Shown here: positions 22,633 through 32,345 of the stretch, in pieces
How the letters are laid out: every line of letters begins with the position of its first letter
Numbering within the stretch: the first letter of the stretch is position 1
Assembly (NCBI GenBank): GCA_951802425.1
Contig: OX637804.1
Span: 868,001 to 932,000 of the forward strand
Reading direction: 5' to 3'
Source of the DNA: Clavaria fumosa
Taxonomy: Eukaryota > Basidiomycota > Agaricomycetes > Agaricales > Clavariaceae
DNA: 64,000 nt
Made by a program: the position numbers and the translations under genes
Notes under the pieces: generated by a model
The model's input: only the letters and a program-made list of their open reading frames with translations
Databases searched by the model: none
Told to the model about the DNA's origin: nothing

Positions 22633-22923
22633 ATATCAGACTGGGTCTCACACAACTTAAGCGTAAGGTCATGACGACAATACTAAGATAAGGGGAAAAG
22701 AGTACAAAAAAGGAAAAGCGAAAGTACTTATAGCGAACGCTTCGGCACTTGCCGGCGTTCCCACGCTCGGACCCTCGGATCACGTGATGTGCCCAGGCCC
22801 AGGTCATGTGATCTTACATGATTACATAATCCGACCCAGCCACAGGTCATGTGACCTTCCAACAACCCTCCCCAGTTTCTCCACAACTGCACTTTGGGAT
22901 GGCTTACATAAGCGATCCTAACA
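22633..22923 (-). repeat. Gypsy-3 LTR, right (5') copy
   Basis: Homologous to 18376-18668 and less CpG-decayed. The leader between this LTR and gag (22063-22632) contains two copies, about 300 bp apart (near 22077 and 22380), of an AAAGTTCC(A/G)GGCCTTGGGCACTC block. Confidence 0.8.
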
Positions 22924-23160
22924 GTCACGTGCTGGTGGAAGTAAATGTGTATTGGTGTGTTGTGCATAGGATTGGTGGGTCTGGGTGAAGTAGTAGGAAG
23001 TGTCGCGAGTATCGTGTGAGCGCGGGAACGGTTGGGCAGGCTTCCGGAAGGGGGCAACAGGTTTCGGAAGCGTGTAGAGGGGCTTGCGAGGTGGTAGAGG
23101 GTCGTTGGGAGGGTCGTAGATGTTGGTAGAGTCGGTTTGGGTATTGGAAAAATGAATGGG
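22924..23160. other. CpG-rich anonymous insert
   Basis: About 240 bp with CpG content unlike the DUF6729 gene on its right. A minus-strand frame (TNIYDPPNDPLPPRKPLYTL) is open through it but unrecognised. It may be a retroelement scrap. Confidence 0.3.
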
Positions 23161-23162
23161 TC

Positions 23163-23780
23163 CTGACAGTTTCCAAGGAGCCTGGAGCTCAATCAGACAC
23201 AGGAGCTCAACCAGACACAGGAGCTCAATCAGACACTGGAGCTCAGTCAGATACTGAAAGTGAAGAAGATCCTGATGAGTTCTTGGGTACATTTGGTGAT
23301 GATCCATTGGATGCAAGGGGAGGTGATGGTGTGCAGGATGACTCTGAGACTGCCACACAGATAACAGAGATAGTCAATACCTACCTTGTTGGTGTGAAGG
23401 AAAGACTTGCCAGAGAAATCAAACACCATAAGCTCCCAATTTGTTATCAGCAGGGGCAATTCTGGGTGCAGCCTTCAGCACCTTACTTTGCAATGAGAAA
23501 GGCAGCCTCTTCTGCAGATGGATTGAATCCCAATCCTCTATATTATCCACCAGTCTTTGTGTGGCTCCCACACCTGCTCCATGAAAAAAAGCTGGTGTGC
23601 AAGAATACAGCATGCTTGTACTACAAGAAGGAGATGTATCCATTGGCTTTGAAAGGCTGGAATGACAATCCAGTTGCATGCCGAGTAGTTGCACTCAATC
23701 ACCTCTACTATGTCATGACACAGAGAGTGTCTAATATTCTCAGGGAACTTCATGTACATGAATCACTATGGACCCAATAG
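23163..23780 (+). pseudogene. DUF6729/exonuclease gene, part 1 (N-terminal zinc-type domain)
   Basis: The frame containing LGTFGDDPLD reads through ITEIVNTYLVGVKERL, PLYYPPVFVWLPHLL, a cysteine pair (CKNTACLYY) and LKGWNDNPVACRVV to NHLYYVMTQRVSN. This is the wording of the domain catalogued as DUF6729 in large basidiomycete proteins with a 3'-5' exonuclease domain. Upstream, four 18-bp repeats (23184-23255) encode GAQSDT in tandem within an acidic region. No start codon is supported; the gene is cut on the left by sequence next to Gypsy-3. A TAG at 23778 ends the frame just before a 1.4-kb repeat insertion. Continues at 25255 and again at 34473. Confidence 0.6.
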
Positions 23781-23854
23781 CAGGTGGATATCACCATCTG
23801 GTCAGATGATTTATGACTTTCACCCAAAAAACAGGTGATGGGTGATTTTGGAAT

Positions 23855-24600
23855 TAAGGGATATTGAGCTGGAGGGTATTGAGTGATACAAAACACCTCT
23901 CAATTTGAGTGATACTAAGCTGGAGGATATTGAGTGATATAATACACCTCTCAATTTGAGTGATTAAACTGAAGGATATTGAGTGATACAAAACACCTCT
24001 CAATTTGAGTGATATTAAGCTGGAGGATATGAGTGATATAATACACCTCTCAATTTGAGTGATATTAAGCTGGAGGATATTGAGTGATTAAACTGAAGGA
24101 TATTGAGTGATACAAAACACCTCTCAATTTGAGCGATATTAAGCTGGAGGATATTGAGTGATAGAAAACACCCCCTTGATTTGGGTGATATGAAGCTGGA
24201 GGATATTGAGTGATACAAAACACCCCCTTGATTTGGGTGATATTAGACTGGAGGATATTGAGTGATACAATACACCTCCTTGATTTAGGTGATATCAAGC
24301 TGGAGGATATTGAGTGATACAATACACCTCCTTGATTTAGGTGATATTAAGCTGGAGGATATTGAGTGATACAAACACCCCCTTGATTTGGGTGATATTA
24401 AACTGAAGGATATTGAGTGACACAATACACCCCATTAATTTGAGTGATATTAAACTGAAGGACATTGAGTGATATAATACACCCCTCAATTTGAGTGATT
24501 AAACTGGAGGACTTTGAGTGATACAATACACCCCTCAATTTAAGTGATATTAAACTGGAGAGTGATACACCTCTCAATTTGAGTGACATTAAGCCACAAA
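23855..24600. repeat. Satellite of about 51-bp units
   Basis: About fourteen tandem copies of a unit containing GAGTGATATTAAGCTGGAGG, then ATATTGAGTGATACAAAACA and CCTCTCAATTT. Units vary by small indels and by CTCT/CCCC changes. It interrupts the DUF6729/exonuclease gene between parts 1 and 2. Confidence 0.85.
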
Positions 24601-24614
24601 ATCTTATTGTCTAG

Positions 24615-24705
24615 ATGGGGACTGTAGTGTAATGGGTAACACAGCAGTTATGGGTTGAGTCCAATTCCATGAGCACTTGAGTTCAACTCCCACTGAGTGC
24701 ATAAT
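24615..24705 (+). repeat. tRNA-like (SINE-type) sequence
   Basis: Contains an A-box-like TGTAGTGTAATGGGTA near 24623 and a B-box-like GAGTTCAACTCC near 24679. The spacing suits an internal polymerase III promoter. Arms do not fold into a clean tRNA, so a tRNA-derived SINE or tRNA relic is more likely than a functional tRNA. Confidence 0.4.
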
Positions 24706-24779
24706 TTAAAGGCTAAAAAAATACTTGGAGATATAGTTAAAATCACTGAAACCATGTAGAAGCCACCTAAAATATCAAG

Positions 24780-25254
24780 TTAAAGTGAGCTTTGTAGCAG
24801 TGACATTCACCTGGAGAGCCACAGGTGAATTTGGTCATATATGTGCCAAAAATAACCCATTCATTTGCCTGATTATCAACCAATACAGTTTCAAGATATC
24901 ATCAACAAATTAATTTTGTGTAATTTCTTGAGGTGAAAAACACCTAAGATTATGGCTAAGATGACCCAAAAACTAATGTGAAATTCACCTATTAGACCAG
25001 CTTAAAAGGCACTTGTGATAGAGTGAAATTCACCTATTATAGATCAGTTTAAAATACACTTGTATTGTAGTATTATTCACCCAGAGAACAGCAGGTGAAT
25101 TCGGTCATATATGTGGTGAAAATCACCCAAAATCACCCATTCATCTACCCAATGAAGGCCTGATTATCAACTAGTCTTGGTGATTTTCACTTGGGAAACC
25201 ATTGCTATTCACCACATTTCAGGGTTATTTTCATGGTGATTTTCACCTAGCTTG
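24780..25254. repeat. GGTGAA/TTCACC dispersed repeat block
   Basis: Two diverged copies of a segment with AGGTGAATTTGGTCATATATGTG (about 24824 and 25092), surrounded by many GTGAAAATCACC- and GTGAAATTCACC-type short palindromes. No coding. Together with the satellite to its left it makes up the 1.4 kb that separates gene parts 1 and 2. Confidence 0.6.
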
Positions 25255-26634
25255 GGGTCTACAGTGAATATGACCTGAAGAAACTAGATTATCTACATGC
25301 AATCCATTCTGAAAACAAGACCAGAGAGGCTCATGGCATTGTAGAGAAGTCTTATGAGCCATTCTCAGCATTCAATAACAAGGCTGGTTATGCTGGATTC
25401 TATCCATCAAGATGGTATATCAACACCATATATATGGATTACATGGAGCATATACGACCTATTCTGGACCAGTGTATGGCATCACTCACAGGTTATGTTC
25501 TGAAATGGGATCACTCTTTCAAACTCCCTAAATATGTCATGAAGCTTGATGGGGCAGTCACTTTTGCTGCTCTATTCACAGTAGTCAATGAGTTTGAGCA
25601 AGTACACTACCAGGCTTTTGTCCCAACAAAGTCACTCTCACACATTTGATCCTCACTGGAAGGGATAGTCAAGTCCCTTGAAGACCATGGGTTAGCCCAG
25701 CCAGTACTTGGCTTCACAGACAATGTTGCTTCTGATGCTGTGACATTCCTTCAATGCATCCCATCACTCAGCAAAAATGTCATTCAAGTACAACTGGATG
25801 AATACTCAGACCTTCCTAGGGCATCATTGCCATCAGATATCACAGTACATGTCTGTTTAACTGATGGGGAGATCCAGAGTGCATGCACATCAATACTTGA
25901 AGACATTTCAGATGATGCAACTGTAATCCATGTGGGGTTTGACATGGAGTGGGAGTTCAGTATTGGTCAATCTGCATTTGGTGGACATAAAACAGCATTG
26001 GTGCAGCTAGCTCATTCTACAGCTGTGTACCTCCTGTGTGTTCACCTGCTGAAAACATTACCTAGCTCCCTGAAAACCATCTTGACTTCTCCTCAGATTG
26101 TCAAAATTGGCCGGAATGTGGGATCTGACTTTGCCAAGCTTGCTCGAGACTTCTCAGATTTTAAACCACCCAGCAGGCTGAAGAGGGCTTATGTTGGGGT
26201 GATAGAGCTAAGTGCTTTTGCAAAAGCAAAAAATGTTGTACCAGCTGGGAATGCATCCCTAGCCACTATCACAGCTGCAACATTGGGATTGAACCTCTCC
26301 AAAGAAGTCCAGTCATCTGAATGGGGAGCACCACAATTGTCAGGGGAGCAGAAAGAGTATGCAGCATTAGATGCCTGGATATCATTGGAGATCTGGAGGA
26401 CATTGAGAAATCAACCCAGTCATGGTATACCACTGAAGTCAGCCACCCCTGTGGGCCAGCTTGTCAGTGTGTATGAAAGGAGACAGGAGGTTGCTCAAGG
26501 AAAAATAGTCTCACAGCCTCGTCAATTTCCCCTTGGCAGAGGTGACTCAGAAGGCTCCTCTACAATGATCAATGTCTCTACAACCCGGACAAGAGCAGTA
26601 GTGCAGATTGATAAAGTCTTGGCTCCAAGATATA
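25255..26634 (+). pseudogene. DUF6729/exonuclease gene, part 2 (transposase-like core and DEDDy exonuclease)
   Basis: Starts YDLKKLDYLHAIHSENKTRE and reads in one region through DYMEHIRPILDQCMASLTG, LKWDHSFKLPKYV, ALFTVVNEFEQVHYQAFVP and LGFTDNVASDAVTF. The Asp in KWDHSFK and the Asp in GFTDN suggest an RNase H-fold, MULE-like transposase core. A 3'-5' exonuclease of the Werner/RNase D type follows: GFDMEWEF (Asp-x-Glu), VKIGRNVGSDFAKLARDF, and the YAALDAW (Tyr-x3-Asp) motif that defines the DEDDy class. One in-frame TGA lies near 25648 (SLSHI then stop). The exonuclease frame runs unbroken from 25740 to 26634, where Gypsy-1 is inserted between the two ATATA copies, and resumes in exactly the same frame at 34478. 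Confidence 0.7.
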
Positions 26635-27381
26635 TGTCACGCCCGTGCCAACCGGACTATTCTCCGGCCTCCTCCGACCTTCTCCGGCGGTCTCCGGACC
26701 CCCGATCTCAACTCCAGGCTCTCGGACTTATGTCCAGAGCGCCGGACTTTACTTGCACGACGTAGCGCAGGATCAGGAAGTGTGCCTGAAGGGCCACCAA
26801 CTGATGTCCGCACTAGTTGCTGTTGCTTCGAGCAACCAGGAACTGGTCCTGCCCCGGACCCGTCGCCCGGACAATTGATGGACTCCCGGAAACATCCGTA
26901 CAATCATAGTTAGTAGTTTAACATTTGTCCCGATCAGATTCCGTCTCCGTCCCGTAGTCCCGTTGTAAAGATCTTCTCCTGACTCCCGGACATTTCTCCG
27001 TAGCTACGAACAGATTCCGTAGTCGTACCGGAGTTATCTCCGTCGCTAGCATCGCCCCGGACTTTAGTATAAGTACTCGTAGATTACCGCCTTGTCTAGC
27101 CAGTCTGATAATCAACCTCGCCCGCTCGCATTCTACTCCGCTAAAGCCCGAAACCCGTCTCCTTCGACTTCCCGAAATCCGAGACACTGATCCGCAGAGG
27201 GCGTCGTTTCAATATGTTCGCCAAGTCTCGTCCGAACCCAAGTCCAACTCCGCCCAAACTCCGGATTGCCCCGCCGCGCCCGGACTTCGTTACTCCTGCC
27301 CGGACTTTGTCATACACGCCCGGACTTTGTTATTCCTGCCCGGACTTTACTCCGCCCGACCTCCGCGACATAGACGTAACA
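26635..27381 (+). repeat. Gypsy-1 5' LTR
   Basis: 747 bp, TGTCACGCCCG to GACGTAACA. Same length as the 3' copy. All differences lie in CpG dinucleotides of one or the other copy. Confidence 0.95.
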
Positions 27382-27412
27382 GTATTATCAGACTGACCAC
27401 TCTGCGCTCACA

Positions 27413-28567
27413 ATGTCCGAACCTCCCCGACGCAGTGGCTGCTTGCGCCCAAGTGCCAGACCAACGACCCCTGGTGGGTCCGACGTTGGAGAACTCATTA
27501 ATCCGACCCCTCCTGGCGAGGGGGACGAACCAGCCCAACCCGCTCCACGTAAAACCCGATCCTGTTCTCCTCCGGCTGAACAGCCCGACTCCCCCTTATC
27601 CGACCCCGACTCCGAAGCCCCGAACCTCGCGAACGCGATCCGTGCCTTGGCCGCGTCCACCAAGGAATGAGGCACCTCGTCTTCCCACGTCAAGGAACCG
27701 GAGCCGTTCAACGGCTCCAACACCAAGAAGCTCCACAGCTTCTTGGTTCAATGCGAATTGAATTTCCGAGACCGCCCGAGGACTTTCAGTGAGGACTCGG
27801 TGAAAATTAACTTTGCCATCTCCTTCCTGCAGGGAACTGCTCTCGAGTGGTTCGAACCTGCTCTCCTAGGCGAAGCCCCGGATGCCGACTGGATTTCCGA
27901 CTGGAACTTATTCGTCCAGGAACTCCGGGATAACTTCGGACCGCACGATCCCGTCGGAGATGCGGAGGCCGAACTCGACCGCCTCCACATGAAAGACTCC
28001 CAACGGATCACGACGTACAACGTCGAGTTTAACCGGATTGCCGCGCGGCTCCGGTGGGACGAAGCCGCGCTCCGGCACAACTATTACCGCAGACTCCCGA
28101 ACCACCTCAAGGACGAGATCTCCCGAGTCGGGAAACCGACTTCCCTCCCTGTCCTGCGCAAACTCTGCCAGGACATCGACACGCGATACTGGGAGCGTCA
28201 AGGAGAACGTTCCCGCGACGCGCCCGCGAAATCCGACAGCAAGCCCCGCCAAGGAAACAACTCCGGACAATCGTCCGGAGGAAACAAACCCGCCAATAAT
28301 TCCAGAGGAACTTCAAACACCTCCGGATCCGCACGAAAGACCGATCCCCCGAAGGACAACAAGATTGGCAAAGACGGGAAGCTAACTCCGGAGGAATGGA
28401 AACGCCGCTTCGACAACAACCTCTGCCTTGTTTGCGGAGGTACCGGACATGTTGCGAAGGACTGCCCGAAGTCCCGGAACATGCAGGGCAAGAAGGCCCG
28501 AACCGTCACGACCTCCGACACAGTTCCGGAGGTTAAGGCTGCAGCTGCTCGGGCAAAAAACTCCTGA
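27413..28567 (+). pseudogene. Gypsy-1 Gag, one in-frame TGA
   Basis: Frame from ATG 27413 to TGA 28565-28567, interrupted only by a TGA at 27668. Contains a Pro/Arg-rich N-terminus, the Gag capsid-like core (PEPFNGSNTKKLHSFLVQCE, INFAISFLQGTALEWFEPAL, RITTYNVEFNRIAARLRW), and a CCHC knuckle CLVCGGTGHVAKDC near 28425-28470. The stop at 27668 is consistent with a single CGA to TGA change. The frame ends two codons after a canonical slippery heptamer. Confidence 0.85.
28555..28561 (+). promoter_or_regulatory. Gag-Pol -1 frameshift slippery site A-AAA-AAC
   Basis: The heptamer is in the correct phase: Gag codons are GCA AAA AAC TCC TGA. The Pol frame is the -1 frame and is open from here (KLLSGPSKS onward). 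Nearby sequence can pair (GCGG with CCGC at about 28568-28586, GTCC with GGAC beyond), as expected of a stimulatory structure. Confidence 0.65.
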
Positions 28568-31500
28568 GCGGCCCTTCGAAGTCCGCACTACCGGAGGACC
28601 GCGCCGCCCCAGCCAGTGCACGTTACGAGTTCCGCCTCGGCGCATCTGCCGTTTCCCCTTCCTCCGACTCCCTGTATATAACTTTGTCCGCTCCGAATAT
28701 AGATCGTTCCCCATATTTCCGGACCTTGGTTGATTCCGGGTCATCGCACTGTTTCATAAGTCCCGACTTCGTTAAGGAAAACAAACTCCGAACAACTCCG
28801 ATTTCTCCCATGTCACTCCGACTCTTCGATGGCTCCTCCACGAACGTCGTCGACTCCAAACTCACCCTCTCCGTCCAGTTCCCTACTGGAGAACTTTTCA
28901 AGTTAGAATTCCTGGTAGCCCGAATGGATCCCGCCTGCTCCGCTGTCCTCGGATATAACTGGCTCACCCGCTACAACCCGTTGGTTGACTGGGTTAGAGG
29001 CAGTGTCGAATTCCGGACACCGGAGTATTCCCGAACATCAAATCCGACCTCCAACCCCTGAACCCCGACTCCGAAAGTGGGAACTACTGTCCTCACTCCC
29101 CCTCCGAAATCACCACCATGGCACGCGGAGATTCGTTTTGTCAACGCGGTGGAATTTACCAAGATCTCCGAATCAAAGGGATCTCGGACTTTCATGCTGC
29201 ACCATTTTGGTGACGAAACATCCGTCCGCTCCGTCGCGACCGAACCGGTGGACCTGTCCTCCGTCCCGGAGGAATACCACGACTTCGCTGATGTGTTCAG
29301 CAAGACGAAAGCGGACACTCTAGCTCCGCATCAACCATACGACCTCCGGATTAATCTGGAAGAAGGTAAAACTCCGCCCCATGGGCCGATATATTCCCTC
29401 TCCCAGACGGAGCTCTGTACACTGCGGGATTTCCTCGATGAACATCTCTGCATCGGATTTATCCGCCCGACCAGCTCTTCCCATGGAGCTCCTGTCTTAT
29501 TCATCCAGAAAAAGGATGGAAGTCTCCGGCTATGCGTGGACTTCCGAGCCCTTAACCGGATTACCCGGAAAGACCGATACCCGATCCCCCTGACCCGCGA
29601 TCTGCTGGACGTAGCCGGAAGTGCAAAGGTATACACCAAAATCGATCTCTGGCACGCGTACCATCTGGTCCGGATCGCAGAAGGCGACGAATGGAAAACC
29701 GCCTTCCGGACCCGGTACGGTTCGTTCGAATGGTGCGTTATGCCCTTCGGACTTACTAACACCCCTGCGGCATTCCAACACTTCGTAAACGATGTGTTTT
29801 CCGACCTCCTGGACAAGTTTATGATCGTCTATCTGGACGACATCCTGGTATACTCCGACAACCTGGAATCGCACGTAGAGCATGTCTGAGAAGTATTCCG
29901 GCGCTTACGCGCCAACGGACTTTTCGCTCACGCAGGGAAATGCTTTTTCCATACTGAAAGAGTTGAGTACCTAGGTTTCCTGCTCTCTCCGGAAGGACTC
30001 GCGATGGACCCGGCGAAGGTGAAAGCCATTACGGAATGGCCGGAGCCCCGGAAAGTGAAGGACGTCCAGTCCTTCCTCGGATTCGCCAACTTTTACCGGA
30101 GATTCGTCTTCCGGTACTCCGACATCGTCATCCCTCTAACCCGACTCACACGGAAGTCCACCATCTGGAACTTCAACCCCGACTGCCGGGAAGCCTTTGA
30201 AACCCTCAAGACGGCTTTTACCTCGGCCCCGATACTGGCGAACTTCGTTCCCGGCGTCCCAATAATTGTGGAAACAGATGCTTCGGACTACGCGGTCGCC
30301 GCGATACTCTCCGTGGAATCGCCACCCGGAGAAATTCATCCAGTCACTTTTCACTCCCGGACATTGCACGACGCGGAGTTGAACTACGACACCCACGACA
30401 AGGAACTCCTGGCCATATTCGAGGCATTCGGTGAGTGGCGTCACTACCTCGAAGGTTCCGCTATTCCGGTCCACGTTATTACGGACCACAAGAACCTGGA
30501 ATACTTCGGAACTACCCAGACATTGTCTCAGAGACAAGCCCGGTGGTCGGAATTCCTCTCCAGTTTCAACATGGTTATCCGATTTCGCCCCGGAAAACTT
30601 GGAACAAAACCCGACACTCTTACCCGACGATGGGACGTTTACCCCAAAGAGGGAGATAGTGGCTACGCCAGCGTAAATCCGCAGAACCTCCGACCGATTT
30701 TCACCTCCGAACAGCTGGCCACCTCCCTCCGAGCAACCTCCCTTGAAGGACTCGCACTCCGATCCGTCCTTGTCATGGACGAGGAAAAACTCCGAATGGA
30801 CATCCGGAACTCGCTCCGCGATGATCCGGTCGCAAGCACACGCCTGGACAAAGTTCTCTCGGGCACCGGAGATAATCCCCGGTGGACTGTAGATGCGTCC
30901 GGCTTCCTGCGACTGGACGACCGGATATACGTTCCAGATTCCAACGACCTCCGACTCCGTGTCCTGCTGTACAGGCACGACCACCTGATCTCCGGACATT
31001 TCGGACAAAACAAAACCCTGGATTTGATCCGAAGGGAGTATACGTGGCCCGGACTTCGCAGTTTCATCTCGGAGTATTGCAACTCCTGTACTAACTGTGG
31101 CAGGTCGAAGCCCCGAAGGCACCGACCTTACGGTCTCCTCCACCAACTCCCGGTCCCGGAATTACCATGGAATTCAATCTCCATGGACTTCATTGAACAC
31201 CTCCTGCAATCCGATGGATTTAATTCCATCCTTGTCGTCGTTGACCGCTTTTCCAAGCAAGGAATTTTTACCCCGACTTTCGACACAGTTACATCGACGG
31301 ACCTTGCCGGACTTTTCGTCCAGCACGTTTTCTCCAAACACGGAGTTCCCTCGCACGTAACCTCCGATCGCGGACTGGAATTCGTTTCTCACTTTTTCTG
31401 CTCCCTCGGGAAAGCGCTCGACATGACTCTCCATTTCACGTCCGGACATCACCCGGAGGCAGACGGTCAAACCGAATGGTTAAATCAGACCCTGGAGCAG

Positions 31501-32262
31501 TATCTCCGGTCTTACTGCAACTATCAGCAAGACAATTGGTCTGAACTCCTCCCGCTCGCGGAGTTCGCTTACAACAACGCTCCGAGCGAGACGACCGGAA
31601 TTTCACCGTTCTTTGCTAACAAGGGTTACCACCCTAGCATCTCCGTCCGCGTCGACCAGGACATGACCTCCTCCCGTGCCCGGACATATGTCGCTGACCT
31701 GGAAACTCTCCACCAGGAACTCCGGCGACAAATCCTTGCCGCGCAGCAACGGTACCAAAAGTCCGCTGACCGGCAACGTCTTCTGGCCCCGGATTTCCAC
31801 GTTGGAAACAAAGTTTTCGTCAAAGCGGAATTCTTCCGCACCACCCGACCGTCCAAAAAGCTCAGCGAGAAAATGCTCGGACCTTACGAGATCATCGCTC
31901 AAGCCGGATGAAGCTCCTTCACGCTCCGACTCCCGGAAACCCTCCGCTCCGTACATCCAGTCTTCCACGTGTCAATGCTGGAATTAGCGACACCGAACAC
32001 CATTCCGAACCGGATCCAGCCCCCTCCGGAACCCGTAGTTGTCGACGGAGAACTGGAATTCGAGATCATGGAGATTTTGGATTCTAAGTACGACAACCGG
32101 AGGAAGAATTGTAAGCTACTCTACCTAGTCCGGTGGACGGGTTACGAAGGAACCGACGAAGAGACCTCCTGGCTGCTCGCTACGGAGCTTGAGCACGCCC
32201 CGGACCTTGTCGCGGACTTCCACTCCACTTACCCTGACAAACCCGGACCACTCGGAGTTTAG
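28558..32262 (+). pseudogene. Gypsy-1 Pol (protease, RT, RNase H, integrase, chromodomain), three in-frame TGA
   Basis: One frame from the slippery site to TAG 32262, broken only by TGA at 29059, 29887 and 31909. Protease: [44 protein letters not shown] and [11 protein letters not shown] (YLDD). RNase H: VETDASDYAVAAILS, LNYDTHDKELLAI. Integrase: zinc region CNSCTNCGRSKPRRH, core SMDFIEHLL, SDRGLEFVS and HHPEADGQTEWLNQTLEQY. Then a GPY-like DFHVGNKVFVKAEFF region and a chromodomain KLLYLVRWTGYEGTDEETSW at the end. Apart from the three TGA codons no frameshift is needed. Each stop fits CGA to TGA. Confidence 0.9.
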
Positions 32263-32345
32263 CCTCCACTCGGACTTAGTTCACACGAAGTCCGATCAAC
32301 GGAAATCCGATTCGCAAAAAAATATATATATATATACAAGATAAT

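Larger units (their letters stand above)
18376..22923 (-). mobile_element. Gypsy-3: chimeric, RT-less chromodomain Ty3/Gypsy element
   Basis: Bounded by two homologous LTRs (18376-18668 and 22633-22923). Order on the minus strand is LTR, gag-protease, a 340-bp anonymous segment, RNase H/integrase, chromodomain, polypurine tract, LTR. The reverse transcriptase is missing. A purine tract (AAGAGGGGGGTGA, minus strand) abuts the left LTR as expected. The right half (gag-protease) is CpG-rich with an open frame. The left half (integrase, chromodomain) is CpG-poor and broken, so the two halves have different mutational histories. No target-site duplication was found, fitting a recombinant origin. 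Confidence 0.75.

Noticed and set aside
18376..22923. Target-site duplication for Gypsy-3
   Set aside because: Bases outside the two LTRs (CAAAT/GTTCA side versus GTCAC side) do not match.
23855..24600. CRISPR-like array
   Set aside because: Units are contiguous with no unique spacers, and the context is eukaryotic; it is a satellite.
24615..24705. Functional tRNA gene
   Set aside because: Only the box motifs are present; acceptor and anticodon stems do not pair.
30136..31146. A 336-aa minus-strand open frame over Gypsy-1 pol
   Set aside because: It is a shadow of the well-supported RNase H/integrase frame and has no motif of its own, no splice pattern and no promoter.
27413..32262. UGA recoding as a sense codon in the retroelements
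   Set aside because: Real genes in the window end in TGA (for example the SOD gene and Gypsy-2 gag), and each premature TGA is explained by CGA deamination.
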